Below, piece by piece: positions 55,474-64,000 of a stretch of DNA of 64,000 nt. How positions within the stretch are numbered: position 1 is the first letter of the stretch; each line of letters opens with the position of its first letter. The stretch is from Flavobacteriaceae bacterium (GTDB taxonomy: Bacteria > Bacteroidota > Bacteroidia > Flavobacteriales > Flavobacteriaceae), in contig JANQNQ010000014.1 of assembly GCA_028279515.1 (NCBI GenBank), positions 62,001-126,000 on the forward strand. The letters are read 5' to 3'. The translations under genes and the position numbers were made by a program. The notes under the pieces are model-generated. The model searched no databases and was not told the DNA's origin. It saw nothing but the letters and a program-made list of their open reading frames with translations.

Positions 55474-55487
55474 CGAAAACGTTTGCG
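55474..55487. promoter_or_regulatory. LacI-family operator O3
   Basis: CGAAAACGTTTGCG is a 14-bp palindrome with a central CpG and one mismatched pair, the form typical of LacI/CcpA-type operators. It lies 15 bp upstream of the first lacI-like start codon. Confidence 0.65.
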
Positions 55488-55502
55488 GTTAATATCTTAA
55501 TA

Positions 55503-56537
55503 ATGAAGGAAGTAACTTTAAAAGACATTGCGCAGATTTTAGGTATCTCGGTCACAACGGTCTCCAAAGCCCTCAAAGGATACAAGGATGTAAGCCCTGA
55601 AACCAGAAAATCTGTGATGATGCTTGCCGAAAATCTGAACTACAAACCGAACACTGTGGCTCTGAATTTAAAGAACCGCGAGACGCGTACGATCGGCTTG
55701 ATCATTCCGGCGATTGTTCACAACTTCTTTAGCAGTGTTATGCATGGTATTATCGCAGAAGCTGAAAAAAACGGATATCTGGTGATCATCCTGCAATCTA
55801 ACGAGTCGAGTGAGTTAGAGAAGAAACAGATCGAACTGCTCATTGACAAGCGCGTGGATGGAATTCTCATGTCTATCGTTGATATCACCGCCGAACACGA
55901 ACACATTAAAAAGATCATCGACAAAGAAATCCCACTGGTGCTTTTTGATCAGGTGATTGATGAAATCGAATGTTCTAAAGTTACCATCGATGACCAAAGA
56001 GCGGCCTATAATGCCGTAAGCACACTCATAAAAAATGGTAACAAGAAAATTGTTCACCTTCGCGGACCTGAAAATTCGATCAATGCTAAATGGCGTTGTG
56101 AAGGGTATGAAAAGGCGCTGAATGACCACGGAATAACAGCAGACCCTTCCCTTATTTATGTCTGCGATGGGTATAGTATTGAAGACGGTAAAGAATTTGC
56201 CGAAAAAGCCCTTAATGACCATCCCGATGCCGATGCCATCTTTTGTATCACTGACCTCGTTGCCGTTGGCGCCATCGCTCATTTGAATGAACGCGGTATT
56301 AAGATCCCAGAACAAATATCGGTCATGGGCTTTAGTAACTCACCGATTGCTTCAATCATCAGTCCTTCGCTCTCATCTGTAGACCAACCCGCCACTCAGA
56401 TGGGCAAAGAGTCAGCCTCCTTGTTAATCGAGGAGATCGCTAAACGCAAAGAGAAAGAGTCTATATCGCACTATCAAGTACAATTACCAACCAATATCAT
56501 AGAAAGAGAATCAACCCTCACGAAAGTTCTTAATTAA
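55503..56537 (+). CDS. LacI-family transcriptional regulator (first of tandem pair)
   Basis: 344 aa. N-terminal helix-turn-helix and hinge (VTLKDIAQILGISVTTVSKA at 4-23, NYKPNTVALNLK) followed by a periplasmic-binding-protein-like effector domain (about 60-340). It likely represses or activates the divergent sugar operon in response to trehalose, sucrose or a derivative. The ATG lies 15 bp after a LacI-type palindrome. The second regulator's ATG follows its stop codon with no gap. Confidence 0.93.
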   Translation: MKEVTLKDIAQILGISVTTVSKALKGYKDVSPETRKSVMMLAENLNYKPNTVALNLKNRETRTIGLIIPAIVHNFFSSVMHGIIAEAEKNGYLVIILQSNESSELEKKQIELLIDKRVDGILMSIVDITAEHEHIKKIIDKEIPLVLFDQVIDEIECSKVTIDDQRAAYNAVSTLIKNGNKKIVHLRGPENSINAKWRCEGYEKALNDHGITADPSLIYVCDGYSIEDGKEFAEKALNDHPDADAIFCITDLVAVGAIAHLNERGIKIPEQISVMGFSNSPIASIISPSLSSVDQPATQMGKESASLLIEEIAKRKEKESISHYQVQLPTNIIERESTLTKVLN

Positions 56538-57557
56538 ATGGGAAATGTAACCTTAAAAAACATCGCAGAGATTCTTGGTATCTCTATCACTACCGTATCC
56601 AAAGCTTTAAAAGACTACCCTGACGTCAACAAAGAAACACGAGATTCGGTGCGCCTTTTGGCCGAAAAACTCGATTATAAGCCAAACCCATTGGCCATCA
56701 ACCTAAGAAACAAAGAATCCAAAACCCTTGGGGTGATCATTCCTCGGGTGGATCACAACTTTTATTCTACGGTTGTCAATGGTATTATTACCGAAGCGGA
56801 AGACCGCGGCTACCTTGTGATCATTCTGTTTTCGGGTGATTCTTCGAGTTTAGAAGAAGATCAGGTAAAACTGCTTCTTGAAAAACGAGTGGATGGCGTA
56901 CTCATGTCAATGGCTACTGAGACGGAGGAAATCGGCCATATCAAAGAATTGATCAAAAAGAAAATTCCGTTGGTGCTTTTTGACAAGACCACCGAAGAGA
57001 TCTCATGCTCTAAAGTAAGGATCGATGATAAGAAGGCTTCTTTTAAAGCCGTCGAATATCTAATCGAGACCGGTTGCAAGAACATCGTTCATTTTAGAGG
57101 ACCGCTGCCTCCTCAGGCCTATACTGATCGTTTTTTAGGTTATAAAGAAGCGCTCGAAAAACACAACATAACTTATGATCCAAGTAACGTGTATGTATGT
57201 GATGAGCTCACCTTTAACGAGGGCTATGAGTTTACAAAGAAAGCTTTGGAAGAACATCCTGAGACCGACGCCATCTTTGCCATGACTGATCTTGTGGCAC
57301 TGGGCAGTTTGGCTTATTGCCAAGCTAACGGAATCCGAGTTCCTGATCAGATCTCTATCATGGGCTTCAGCAATTGGTTTATGTCTCAAAACAGTACTCC
57401 GAAACTATCAACGGTTCACCAACCTATTAAAGAATTAGGAAAAGAGGCGATATCAATTCTTATTGAAGAAATACAACAACGTAAAAACGAATTTCCTGTA
57501 AAGCACTTTACAGCTCAGCTTCCAACAGAGGTCATTGCTCGCGGCACAACTCGCTAG
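56538..57557 (+). CDS. LacI-family transcriptional regulator (second of tandem pair)
   Basis: 339 aa, a clear duplicate of the preceding gene: [20 protein letters not shown] in the helix-turn-helix and the same domain order, with about half the effector domain diverged (DNFYSTVV-type contacts and [19 protein letters not shown] near the end). The near-identical recognition helix suggests both bind the same operators, while the effector pocket may differ. Its stop codon overlaps that of convergent queG in the palindrome CTAG (57554-57557). Confidence 0.93.
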   Translation: MGNVTLKNIAEILGISITTVSKALKDYPDVNKETRDSVRLLAEKLDYKPNPLAINLRNKESKTLGVIIPRVDHNFYSTVVNGIITEAEDRGYLVIILFSGDSSSLEEDQVKLLLEKRVDGVLMSMATETEEIGHIKELIKKKIPLVLFDKTTEEISCSKVRIDDKKASFKAVEYLIETGCKNIVHFRGPLPPQAYTDRFLGYKEALEKHNITYDPSNVYVCDELTFNEGYEFTKKALEEHPETDAIFAMTDLVALGSLAYCQANGIRVPDQISIMGFSNWFMSQNSTPKLSTVHQPIKELGKEAISILIEEIQQRKNEFPVKHFTAQLPTEVIARGTTR

Positions 57558-58483
57558 GAGTTTTTCAAGAATTGAATGTTTCGGGTGAGCCCAGTGAATT
57601 TGGTTCTTTTCACTGCCGATTTTTTGAAAACCTTTCTGAAGACATCTTCAGTGATCTCTTCCCAATCTTTTTTTGTCATAGACAACAGGTCTGGATGCGG
57701 GTCAAATGCTGGCTCATTGTGTGGCGTTGAAAATCGATTCCATGGACACACGTCCTGGCACACATCGCAACCAAACATCCAATCGTCAAATTGGCCTTTT
57801 ACCTCATTAGGAATGGCCTCTTTAAGTTCGATCGTGAAGTATGAGATGCATTTGCTTCCATCGACCACATAGGGCGCTACGATCGCTTGTGTTGGACAAG
57901 CATCGATGCATGCAGTACAGCTTCCGCAGTGGTCAGTAACCGGTGTATCGTATTCCAGTTCAAGGTCGATGATCAATTCGGCTATAAAATAAAAAGAGCC
58001 TTGCTGTTTGGTCAACAGATTCGAGTGTTTACCAATCCAGCCCAAACCACTTTTGGCCGCCCATACTTTATCCAACACCGGCGCCGAATCGACAAAGGCA
58101 CGCCCGTGTACTTCACCTATCTCCTCTTGTATAAAGTGCAAGAGTTGCTTCAGCTTGTCCTTAATCACAAAATGATAGTCGGTACCATAGGCATACTTAG
58201 AAATTTTTGGTGCCTCGGGATCTTGTTGCCCTTCCGCAGGAAAATAATTGAGTAGTAATGAAACTACGCTCTTTGATCCTTCGACCAATTTGGTTGGGTC
58301 CAACCGCTTGTCAAAGTGGTTTTCCATATAACGCATTTCGCCATGCATGTTCTGGTTAAGCCATTTTTCGAGACGCGGGGCTTCTTCTTCGAGAAATCCA
58401 GCTTTCGAAATTCCGCAGGAAATAAAGCCCAGCCGTTTGGCCTCCTCCTTGATGAGACGTGTATGTTTCTCTTTGGTTTGCAT
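57554..58483 (-). CDS. queG: Epoxyqueuosine reductase QueG
   Basis: 309 aa. Last step of queuosine synthesis in tRNA anticodons: reduction of epoxyqueuosine, using cobalamin and two [4Fe-4S] clusters. Cluster motifs [12 protein letters not shown] and CDVCQDVCP are intact, and the conserved [14 protein letters not shown] and [10 protein letters not shown] segments are present. Its ATG overlaps the stop of the P450 gene (TAATG), so the two are coupled. Confidence 0.95.
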   Translation of the reverse strand: MQTKEKHTRLIKEEAKRLGFISCGISKAGFLEEEAPRLEKWLNQNMHGEMRYMENHFDKRLDPTKLVEGSKSVVSLLLNYFPAEGQQDPEAPKISKYAYGTDYHFVIKDKLKQLLHFIQEEIGEVHGRAFVDSAPVLDKVWAAKSGLGWIGKHSNLLTKQQGSFYFIAELIIDLELEYDTPVTDHCGSCTACIDACPTQAIVAPYVVDGSKCISYFTIELKEAIPNEVKGQFDDWMFGCDVCQDVCPWNRFSTPHNEPAFDPHPDLLSMTKKDWEEITEDVFRKVFKKSAVKRTKFTGLTRNIQFLKNS

Positions 58484-59817
58484 TAGGTTCTTGGCTCAAA
58501 ACGGGCGGTCACTCCAACAGGTTTCAAGGTAACCAATGGATTGGTCTCTATTTCTGTTTGGGTGGTACTGAGCGTAAATTTTCGCACGACGGCTTCTACC
58601 GAAAGCATCATTTCAAAAAGGGCGAATCCGTTACCAATACACAATCTCGGACCTGCTCCAAACGGAAAATAGTACCCTGCCGTCTCTTTTTTGTTTTCTT
58701 CGGAAAAGCGCTCAGGACGAAACTGTAGCGGATCTTTAAAATACTTCGGATGCCTGTGCAATTCGTAAAAAGATACGCCGAGTAGTGTTCCTTTTTTAAT
58801 CGTATAATCTCCAAATGAATCATCATCCAAAGCCACGCGATCAGTGATCCACGCTGGTGGATACAAGCGCATGGATTCTTCGATGCATTGTTTCGTATAC
58901 TTGAGTTGGTCTATCCTCGCTAAGGAATCTAGGTTTTCGTCAAGAGACATCACCTCTTTCACTACCTTATCTTGAATCTCTGGATGTTTTGCTAACAAAT
59001 GAAAGGTAAAGGTCAAAGCATTGGCCGTGGTCTCATGACCAGCAACAAATAGGATCAAGATCTCATCGATAAGCGTCTGGTTATCCATCGTGCTCCCGTC
59101 TTCGTAGGTAGCGTTGAGTAGCATGTCCAAAAGGTCATCGTGCGATTCTTCAGAAGCTCTTCGTTCTTCAATAAAATCACTTAATATCTTTCGGCTTTCG
59201 GCTACCAATTTCATGTGATAGGCCATTTTGCCGCTGATCTTGTACCAACCTCTTTTATATGGCATTCTGATCTCTTTGACCAAAAATAGTTGCAGCTCTT
59301 CGATGATGGCTTGCAAGCGCTTTAATGTCTTTGCATCGGTCTGATAATTGAATAGCGAGCGTCCTACAACATCAAATGCCAAATCGTTCATCAACGGATA
59401 CATATCAATGGTCTTACCCGCCGTAATTTGTTGAACTTGTTTATCAATAGTATCGCTAACGATTCCTAGTAGATTTTGTATTTTTTTTCGGTGGAAGGCA
59501 GGCTGAATCAATCGGCGCTGTCGCAACCAATAATCACCATTCGATGTCAGCAGTCCGTGGCCCACATAACGAGATAGGTACTTGCTCTGCAACTCGGACT
59601 TGTGATAGTTCTTGTGATTCTTTTGAAGAATGTGCTTTGCGATCTCTGCATCACGTGTAAGCATGATCATCGGGTTCATAAATGGCTTTACACAGAAGGA
59701 ATCTCCTGCATCTGCAAAAAACTGTTTATGAAACGGCAAAGGGTTTTTGGCTATCGTGCTAGACTTTAGTACAAACTTGCTAAAGGGAATTTGTTTGGGA
59801 TAGCGATATTTTTTCAC
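58483..59817 (-). CDS. Cytochrome P450
   Basis: 444-aa soluble P450. I-helix [11 protein letters not shown]-helix EESMRLYPP (ExxR), RPERF and the haem loop [10 protein letters not shown] with C393 as thiolate ligand are all present. The pattern resembles fatty-acid or terpenoid hydroxylases of the CYP102/CYP110/CYP4-like group. No dedicated redox partner gene is adjacent. It sits between ruvB (21 bp upstream) and queG in a compact operon; the physiological substrate cannot be told. Confidence 0.93.
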   Translation of the reverse strand: MKKYRYPKQIPFSKFVLKSSTIAKNPLPFHKQFFADAGDSFCVKPFMNPMIMLTRDAEIAKHILQKNHKNYHKSELQSKYLSRYVGHGLLTSNGDYWLRQRRLIQPAFHRKKIQNLLGIVSDTIDKQVQQITAGKTIDMYPLMNDLAFDVVGRSLFNYQTDAKTLKRLQAIIEELQLFLVKEIRMPYKRGWYKISGKMAYHMKLVAESRKILSDFIEERRASEESHDDLLDMLLNATYEDGSTMDNQTLIDEILILFVAGHETTANALTFTFHLLAKHPEIQDKVVKEVMSLDENLDSLARIDQLKYTKQCIEESMRLYPPAWITDRVALDDDSFGDYTIKKGTLLGVSFYELHRHPKYFKDPLQFRPERFSEENKKETAGYYFPFGAGPRLCIGNGFALFEMMLSVEAVVRKFTLSTTQTEIETNPLVTLKPVGVTARFEPRT

Positions 59818-59838
59818 GCGTTTGTGGGTATTTGAGGT

Positions 59839-60861
59839 TTAAAAGAGTCCGCCTTGCGCACCGCCTTTGATCCTTCCGAGGTGTTTATAGGCCAACTCCG
59901 TGACCTCGCGCCCTCTCGGTGTACGAATAATAAATCCTTGCTGAATCAAGAAGGGCTCGTAGACCTCTTCGATGGTTTCACCACTTTCTGAAACTGCCGT
60001 TGCGAGCGTTGTTATTCCTACAGGTCCGCCTTTAAACTTATCGATGATGGTCTCTAAGATCTTGTTGTCCATTTCGTCCAGCCCATGGGCATCAACATTG
60101 AGTGCCTTCAATCCAAATTTGGCAATTGCGATATCGATGTTTCCGTCTCCTTTGATTTGGGCAAAATCACGAACTCTTCTCAATAGCGCATTCGCGATAC
60201 GAGGTGTTCCGCGGCTACGTCCAGCAATCTCTATGGCTGCTTCCATTGAAATTGGGACTTTCAGAATGTGTGCGCTTCTTTGTACGATTGTAGAGAGCAG
60301 TTCTGTGGTATAGTACTGCAATCGACTGCTGATACCAAAACGGGCTCTCATAGGCGCTGTAAGCAATCCAGAACGTGTTGTGGCCCCAACCAATGTAAAC
60401 GGATTCAAATTAATCTGTACGGTGCGCGCATTGGGTCCAGATTCGATCATGATATCGATCTTGTAATCTTCCATGGCCGAATACAGGTATTCTTCTACAA
60501 TCGGACTTAATCGATGGATCTCATCAATGAACAGCACATCCCTGTCTTCGAGATTGGTCAACAGTCCGGCAAGATCACCGGGCTTATCTAGTACAGGTCC
60601 GGATGTCACTTTGATCCCTACCCCTAACTCATTGGCCAGAATGTGCGCCAAGGTGGTTTTACCCAATCCTGGAGGGCCGTGAAACAAAGTGTGATCTAGT
60701 GCATCACCTCGTAAATTAGCCGCCTCAACAAATATCTGTAAGTTTTCAAGCACTTGATCTTGCCCTGTAAAATCCTGAAATGATAAAGGCCTTAAGGCTC
60801 TTTCGATATCAAGTTCTTCTGAGGAAAAATGCTCGTTGGTGGGATCCAAGTTTTCGTTCAT
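59839..60861 (-). CDS. ruvB: Holliday junction branch migration ATPase RuvB
   Basis: About 340 aa. AAA+ motor: Walker [10 protein letters not shown], Walker [10 protein letters not shown], sensor 1 GATTRSG and arginine finger region MRARFGI, then the winged-helix C-domain with [16 protein letters not shown]. The ATG at 60861 (MNENLDP) is the usual family start; an ATG two codons earlier (60867) is also possible. It leads the ruvB-P450-queG operon. Confidence 0.96.
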   Translation of the reverse strand: MNENLDPTNEHFSSEELDIERALRPLSFQDFTGQDQVLENLQIFVEAANLRGDALDHTLFHGPPGLGKTTLAHILANELGVGIKVTSGPVLDKPGDLAGLLTNLEDRDVLFIDEIHRLSPIVEEYLYSAMEDYKIDIMIESGPNARTVQINLNPFTLVGATTRSGLLTAPMRARFGISSRLQYYTTELLSTIVQRSAHILKVPISMEAAIEIAGRSRGTPRIANALLRRVRDFAQIKGDGNIDIAIAKFGLKALNVDAHGLDEMDNKILETIIDKFKGGPVGITTLATAVSESGETIEEVYEPFLIQQGFIIRTPRGREVTELAYKHLGRIKGGAQGGLF

Positions 60862-60904
60862 ATGCAATGTATATCTTCTTACTTTGTGACCAGAAGTACT
60901 TAAA

Positions 60905-60912
60905 CAAATATA
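60905..60912 (-). promoter_or_regulatory. Candidate -7 box for ruvB operon
   Basis: Minus-strand TATATTTG, exact TAnnTTTG match, 43 bp before the ruvB ATG and immediately after the T-run of the coxBA terminator. A TTTG lies 22 bp further upstream in the terminator loop (60935-60938). Confidence 0.55.
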
Positions 60913-60916
60913 CTGT

Positions 60917-60953
60917 AAAAAAGAAAGCCTTTTTCAAACAGATGAAAAAGGCT
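60917..60953 (-). terminator. Intrinsic terminator of the coxB-coxA operon
   Basis: Perfect 11-bp inverted repeat AGCCTTTTTCA / TGAAAAAGGCT (60926-60936 and 60943-60953), 6-nt loop, then a T-run on the minus strand. It lies 27 bp after the coxA stop. Confidence 0.9.
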
Positions 60954-60980
60954 CGGGTGTTATTATTATGTTGGTTGTTG

Positions 60981-62780
60981 TTAATGATTCAACTCTTCTT
61001 CTCCTTCTTTTAAAGGAATGTGCTGTGGCACGTAATCATCTTCATGCCCTGGCTTACTGTAGTCGTATGCCCAACGGTGTACATGAGGAATCTCTCCAGG
61101 CCAGTTTCCGTGGATGTGCTCTTGCGGCGCTGTCCACTCTAGCGTATTTGATTTCCAAGGGTTCTGCGGTCCTTTCTTTCCGTAGAAGATACTGTAGATG
61201 AAGTTAGCCAAGAATACGATCTGGGCAGCACCCGCGATCAAGGCAAATACGGTCATCAACACCTGTACATCAGTAAGGTCATCGAACATTGGGAAATTGG
61301 TGTTTGTATAGTAACGTCTTGGTACACCTGCCATTCCTACAAAGTGCATTGGGAAGAATACCCCATAGGCACAGACAGCGGTAACCCAGAAATGTACATA
61401 TCCTAAGTTCTTGTTCATCATACGTCCTTCGAACATTTTAGGGAACCAGTGGTATACCCCAGCAAATAATCCGTACAAGGCAGAGATACCCATTACCAAG
61501 TGGAAGTGAGCTACTACAAAGTACGTATCGTGAACGTTAATATCTAGTGTACTATCACCCAAAATGATTCCGGTTAGACCTCCAGAGATGAACGTAGATA
61601 CCAATCCTATTGAGAATAGCATCGCAGGGTTCAACTGTAGGTTACCTTTCCAGAGTGTGGTGATATAGTTAAATGCTTTTACTGCGGAAGGAATCGCAAT
61701 CAATAGTGTTGTAAAGGTAAACACGGATCCTAGGAATGGATTCATCCCCGAGATAAACATGTGGTGACCCCATACAATGGTTGAAAGGAAGGCGATCGCC
61801 AAGATCGAAGCTACCATCGCACGGTATCCGAAAATCGGTTTACGCGAGTTGGTCGCAATAACCTCAGAGGTAATCCCCAATGCCGGAAGTAGTACAATGT
61901 ATACTTCAGGGTGTCCTAAGAACCAGAACAAGTGCTCGAACAATACAGGCGAACCACCTTGGTAGTGCAACACTTCTCCTTGAATAAATATATCTGATAG
62001 GTAGAATGACGTTCCGAAGCTTCTGTCCATGATCAACAACAACGCTGCTGATAATAGTACTGGGAACGAAACCACACCAATGATTGCAGTTACAAAGAAC
62101 GCCCAGATGGTCAATGGCAAACGTGTCATTGACATCCCTTTGGTTCTTAAGTTTATTACAGTTACGATATAGTTTAGCGAACCTAATAGCGATGAAGCAA
62201 TAAAGACTGCCATAGAGACCAACCATAAGGTCATACCCATACCAGAACCTGGCTGTGCTTGTGGCAAGGCACTAAGCGGTGGGTAGATGGTCCATCCTGC
62301 AGAAGCAGCTCCTCCTTCAACAAATAAAGAAATCACCATGATCACACTTGATAAGAAGAACAACCAGTATGAGATCATATTCAACAGACCTGAAGCCATA
62401 TCACGTGCACCAATCTGCAACGGAATCAACAGGTTACTAAACGTACCACTTAAACCAGCCGTCAATACAAAGAATACCATGATGGTTCCGTGAATGGTTA
62501 CTAACGCCAAGTAGCGATCTGCCGTCATCACTCCTCCAGGAGCTCCCTCACCAAGAAGGATCTCATAGATTGTAAACGGCTCTTCTGGCCATGCCAATTG
62601 CATACGGAAAAGCAACGACATTGCAATACCAATAGCACCCATGATCAAACCTGTAATAAGATATTGCTTAGCAATCATCTTATGGTCTTGGCTAAAGATG
62701 TATTTGGTTACGAAAGTTTCTTTATGATGATGTCCGTGATCTTCTGCGTGTGCGTCGTGTGCGTGTGCTGTTGCTGACAT
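60981..62780 (-). CDS. coxA: Cytochrome c oxidase subunit I
   Basis: 599 aa, catalytic haem-copper subunit with twelve helices. The haem a3/CuB site motif WFLGHPEVYIVLLP and the following VWGHHMF pair of His ligands, plus the haem-binding VAHFHLVMG, are intact. An N-terminal His-rich stretch (TAHAHDAHAEDHGHHH) precedes the first helix, which may bind metal. It follows coxB by 45 bp. Subunits III and IV lie 30 kb away in this window. Confidence 0.96.
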   Translation of the reverse strand: MSATAHAHDAHAEDHGHHHKETFVTKYIFSQDHKMIAKQYLITGLIMGAIGIAMSLLFRMQLAWPEEPFTIYEILLGEGAPGGVMTADRYLALVTIHGTIMVFFVLTAGLSGTFSNLLIPLQIGARDMASGLLNMISYWLFFLSSVIMVISLFVEGGAASAGWTIYPPLSALPQAQPGSGMGMTLWLVSMAVFIASSLLGSLNYIVTVINLRTKGMSMTRLPLTIWAFFVTAIIGVVSFPVLLSAALLLIMDRSFGTSFYLSDIFIQGEVLHYQGGSPVLFEHLFWFLGHPEVYIVLLPALGITSEVIATNSRKPIFGYRAMVASILAIAFLSTIVWGHHMFISGMNPFLGSVFTFTTLLIAIPSAVKAFNYITTLWKGNLQLNPAMLFSIGLVSTFISGGLTGIILGDSTLDINVHDTYFVVAHFHLVMGISALYGLFAGVYHWFPKMFEGRMMNKNLGYVHFWVTAVCAYGVFFPMHFVGMAGVPRRYYTNTNFPMFDDLTDVQVLMTVFALIAGAAQIVFLANFIYSIFYGKKGPQNPWKSNTLEWTAPQEHIHGNWPGEIPHVHRWAYDYSKPGHEDDYVPQHIPLKEGEEELNH

Positions 62781-62825
62781 ATCGATTCTATATTATTTTT
62801 CTAAACTAATTTTCTTTTTCAAATT

Positions 62826-63896
62826 TTATTGTACGAGCGACTCTTTAAAGGTCTTTTGCTCTTTCATCCACTTGTTGAAATCTTCTTCGCTCTCAACGAT
62901 GATCTTCATTTGCATGTTGTAATGCGACTGACCACAGATCTTGTTACACAACAAGATGTAATCGTATACGTATGGATCTAACGCGGCCTCGCCTTTTGCA
63001 ACTAGCTTTTTGCTTCTTTCTGCTCTAAGCTGGTTGATCTTTAGCACCTTCTTGACAACATCAGGATCCTGACGAATCTCTTCAGTGGTCTTTGTAGGTG
63101 TAAATGCAAACTGAGTGACCATACCAGGAACACAGTTCATCTGTGCTCTAAAGTGTGGCATATAGGCTGAGTGCAATACGTCTTGAGAACGCATCTTGAA
63201 TACTACTTCTCTGCCTACTGGTAAGTGTAATTCTGTAACAATAACATCATCGCTTCCATTAGGATCCGCTTCGTCCAATCCAAGGATGTTGGCTTTATCG
63301 ATATCAATCAATCGTACGTTAGCATCCCCAAGCGTGTTATCGGCTCCACCGTATCTTGCTTTCCAGTTAAACTGCTGCGCGTAAAGCTCAACTACCAATG
63401 GATCATCTTCGTAGTCCACATTCATGATGTTTGTCCAAGTATACAATCCGTAAAGGATCAATCCTGCTAAAACGATTACCGGGATGATGGTCCAGATAAA
63501 TTCTAGTTTATCATTGTCTGCGTAGAACAATGCCTTTCTTCCTTTAGCACCACGGTATTTGAACGCGAAGTAGTGCAACAACGCTTGTGTGATGGTCTGC
63601 ACGAAGAAGATGATCACAAATGAGATAACCATTAATTGATCATAATCTTTACCATGCTCAGAAGATGATTCTGGCAACAAAGTATCTCCCCACTTCCAGA
63701 AAGACACTATGGTAAGTACATAGATGAAAATCAGGAAACCTAGCATCAGGTATCCGTTCAAGTTATTATCAGCATCGTTTGCAACTTGAGAATTGCTTGA
63801 GTCTTTTCCTAATTGAGAAAGCTCAAAGATCTTTGCCATTTGCCAGATTGCAATTCCAACAAGTACTACTACAGCAAGTATTAAGAAACCAGTCAT
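62826..63896 (-). CDS. coxB: Cytochrome c oxidase subunit II
   Basis: 356 aa. Two or three N-terminal helices and a periplasmic cupredoxin domain with the CuA ligands C317, C321, H325 and M328 in CNKICGQSHYNM, and an upstream His in VLHSAYMPHF. An extra N-terminal helix and a hydrophilic segment (LGKDSSNSQVANDADNN) precede the usual helices, a common form in Bacteroidota. No haem-binding CxxCH is present, so this is an aa3-type subunit without fused cytochrome c. Confidence 0.95.
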   Translation of the reverse strand: MTGFLILAVVVLVGIAIWQMAKIFELSQLGKDSSNSQVANDADNNLNGYLMLGFLIFIYVLTIVSFWKWGDTLLPESSSEHGKDYDQLMVISFVIIFFVQTITQALLHYFAFKYRGAKGRKALFYADNDKLEFIWTIIPVIVLAGLILYGLYTWTNIMNVDYEDDPLVVELYAQQFNWKARYGGADNTLGDANVRLIDIDKANILGLDEADPNGSDDVIVTELHLPVGREVVFKMRSQDVLHSAYMPHFRAQMNCVPGMVTQFAFTPTKTTEEIRQDPDVVKKVLKINQLRAERSKKLVAKGEAALDPYVYDYILLCNKICGQSHYNMQMKIIVESEEDFNKWMKEQKTFKESLVQ

Positions 63897-63933
63897 TGTC
63901 TTATATTCTCTTTACTTTAATATTCTTTATTTA

Positions 63934-64000
63934 TTAATAATGGAAATGCTTACTTTCTTCGATATAAGGATCTCCTTTGGCCAATAATGGCGCTTTGGTC
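63934..64000 (-). CDS. C-terminal fragment of an upstream gene, probably Alternative Complex III subunit
   Basis: Only the last 21 codons are in the window; the frame reads ...KGDPYIEESKHFHY and stops at 63936-63934, 37 bp before coxB. In Bacteroidota the gene before coxB is usually the last subunit of the quinol:cytochrome c oxidoreductase ActABCDEF, which would fit. Call by context only. Confidence 0.45.
   Translation of the reverse strand, partial: TKAPLLAKGDPYIEESKHFHY

Noticed and set aside
1-64000. Search for CRISPR arrays, tRNA/rRNA genes, insertion sequences, prophage or integrase genes
   Set aside because: No direct-repeat/spacer series, cloverleaf-type sequence near gene ends, transposase or integrase motif was seen; gene order is continuous core chromosome.

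Overview
The window is a chromosomal segment of a gliding, aerobic member of the Bacteroidota, most likely a marine Flavobacteriaceae. The indicators are SprA (the type IX secretion translocon), a PorP/SprF partner beside a giant secreted protein with a type B (gliding-motility) C-terminal sorting domain, a RemB-like surface protein, paired energy-transducing TonB genes, a Bacteroidota-type cytochrome c oxidase locus, and promoters with the Bacteroidota -7 box TAnnTTTG. Base composition and gene density look uniform. I see no tRNA, rRNA, CRISPR array, insertion sequence or prophage, and no gene-free stretch longer than about 230 bases.

Layout. 1-3.6 kb: 3' part of bamA followed by three OmpH/Skp-type periplasmic chaperones (outer-membrane assembly). 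3.7-8.0 kb: murI, a gamma-class carbonic anhydrase-like protein, and a LytTR regulator/LytS-type kinase pair. 8.2-15.1 kb: a SIMPL-domain protein and a VWA lipoprotein, then the SprF-like protein and its 1333-residue secreted partner. 15.2-20.6 kb: Nfu iron-sulfur carrier, a dodecin, a DUF255 thioredoxin-domain lipoprotein, a DUF1304 membrane protein, an MscS channel and TsaB. 20.7-26.4 kb: an ABC-type tripartite efflux operon (ATPase, two permeases, HlyD adaptor, TolC channel). 26.6-31.7 kb: haem and oxidase assembly (ctaB, two subunit III-like genes, subunit IV, a cysteine-free Sco-like protein, Sco1, DUF420 and a small CxxC membrane protein). 31.9-37.8 kb: a metallo-beta-lactamase-fold enzyme, RemB-like protein, two TonBs, VanZ, gcvH. 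37.9-45.7 kb: sprA and ruvA. 45.9-48.2 kb: maeB. 48.3-57.6 kb: a disaccharide-utilisation cluster. 57.6-60.9 kb: queG, a cytochrome P450 and ruvB. 61-64 kb: cytochrome c oxidase subunits I and II, and the last codons of what is probably an Alternative Complex III gene.

The most distinctive segment is the sugar cluster at 48.3-57.6 kb. An Na+/solute symporter and an MFS permease would import the sugar. A cytoplasmic GH37 trehalase, a GH100/invertase-like (alpha/alpha)6-barrel enzyme and a PfkB sugar kinase would then degrade it. Two tandem LacI paralogues diverge from the operon. The trehalase looks like the fungal neutral (Ca2+-binding) trehalase rather than the usual bacterial enzymes, with an EF-hand-like loop at its N-terminus. 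The regulatory gap holds three CG-centred candidate operators whose centres lie exactly 82 bp apart, two of them perfect inverted copies of each other. I read the cluster as a pathway for trehalose and a sucrose-like compatible solute under dual LacI control. Substrates are inference.

A second recurring theme is economy of intergenic DNA. At several junctions the intrinsic terminator of one gene runs straight into the -7 promoter element of the next, and convergent genes share their stop codons as a 4-base palindrome.
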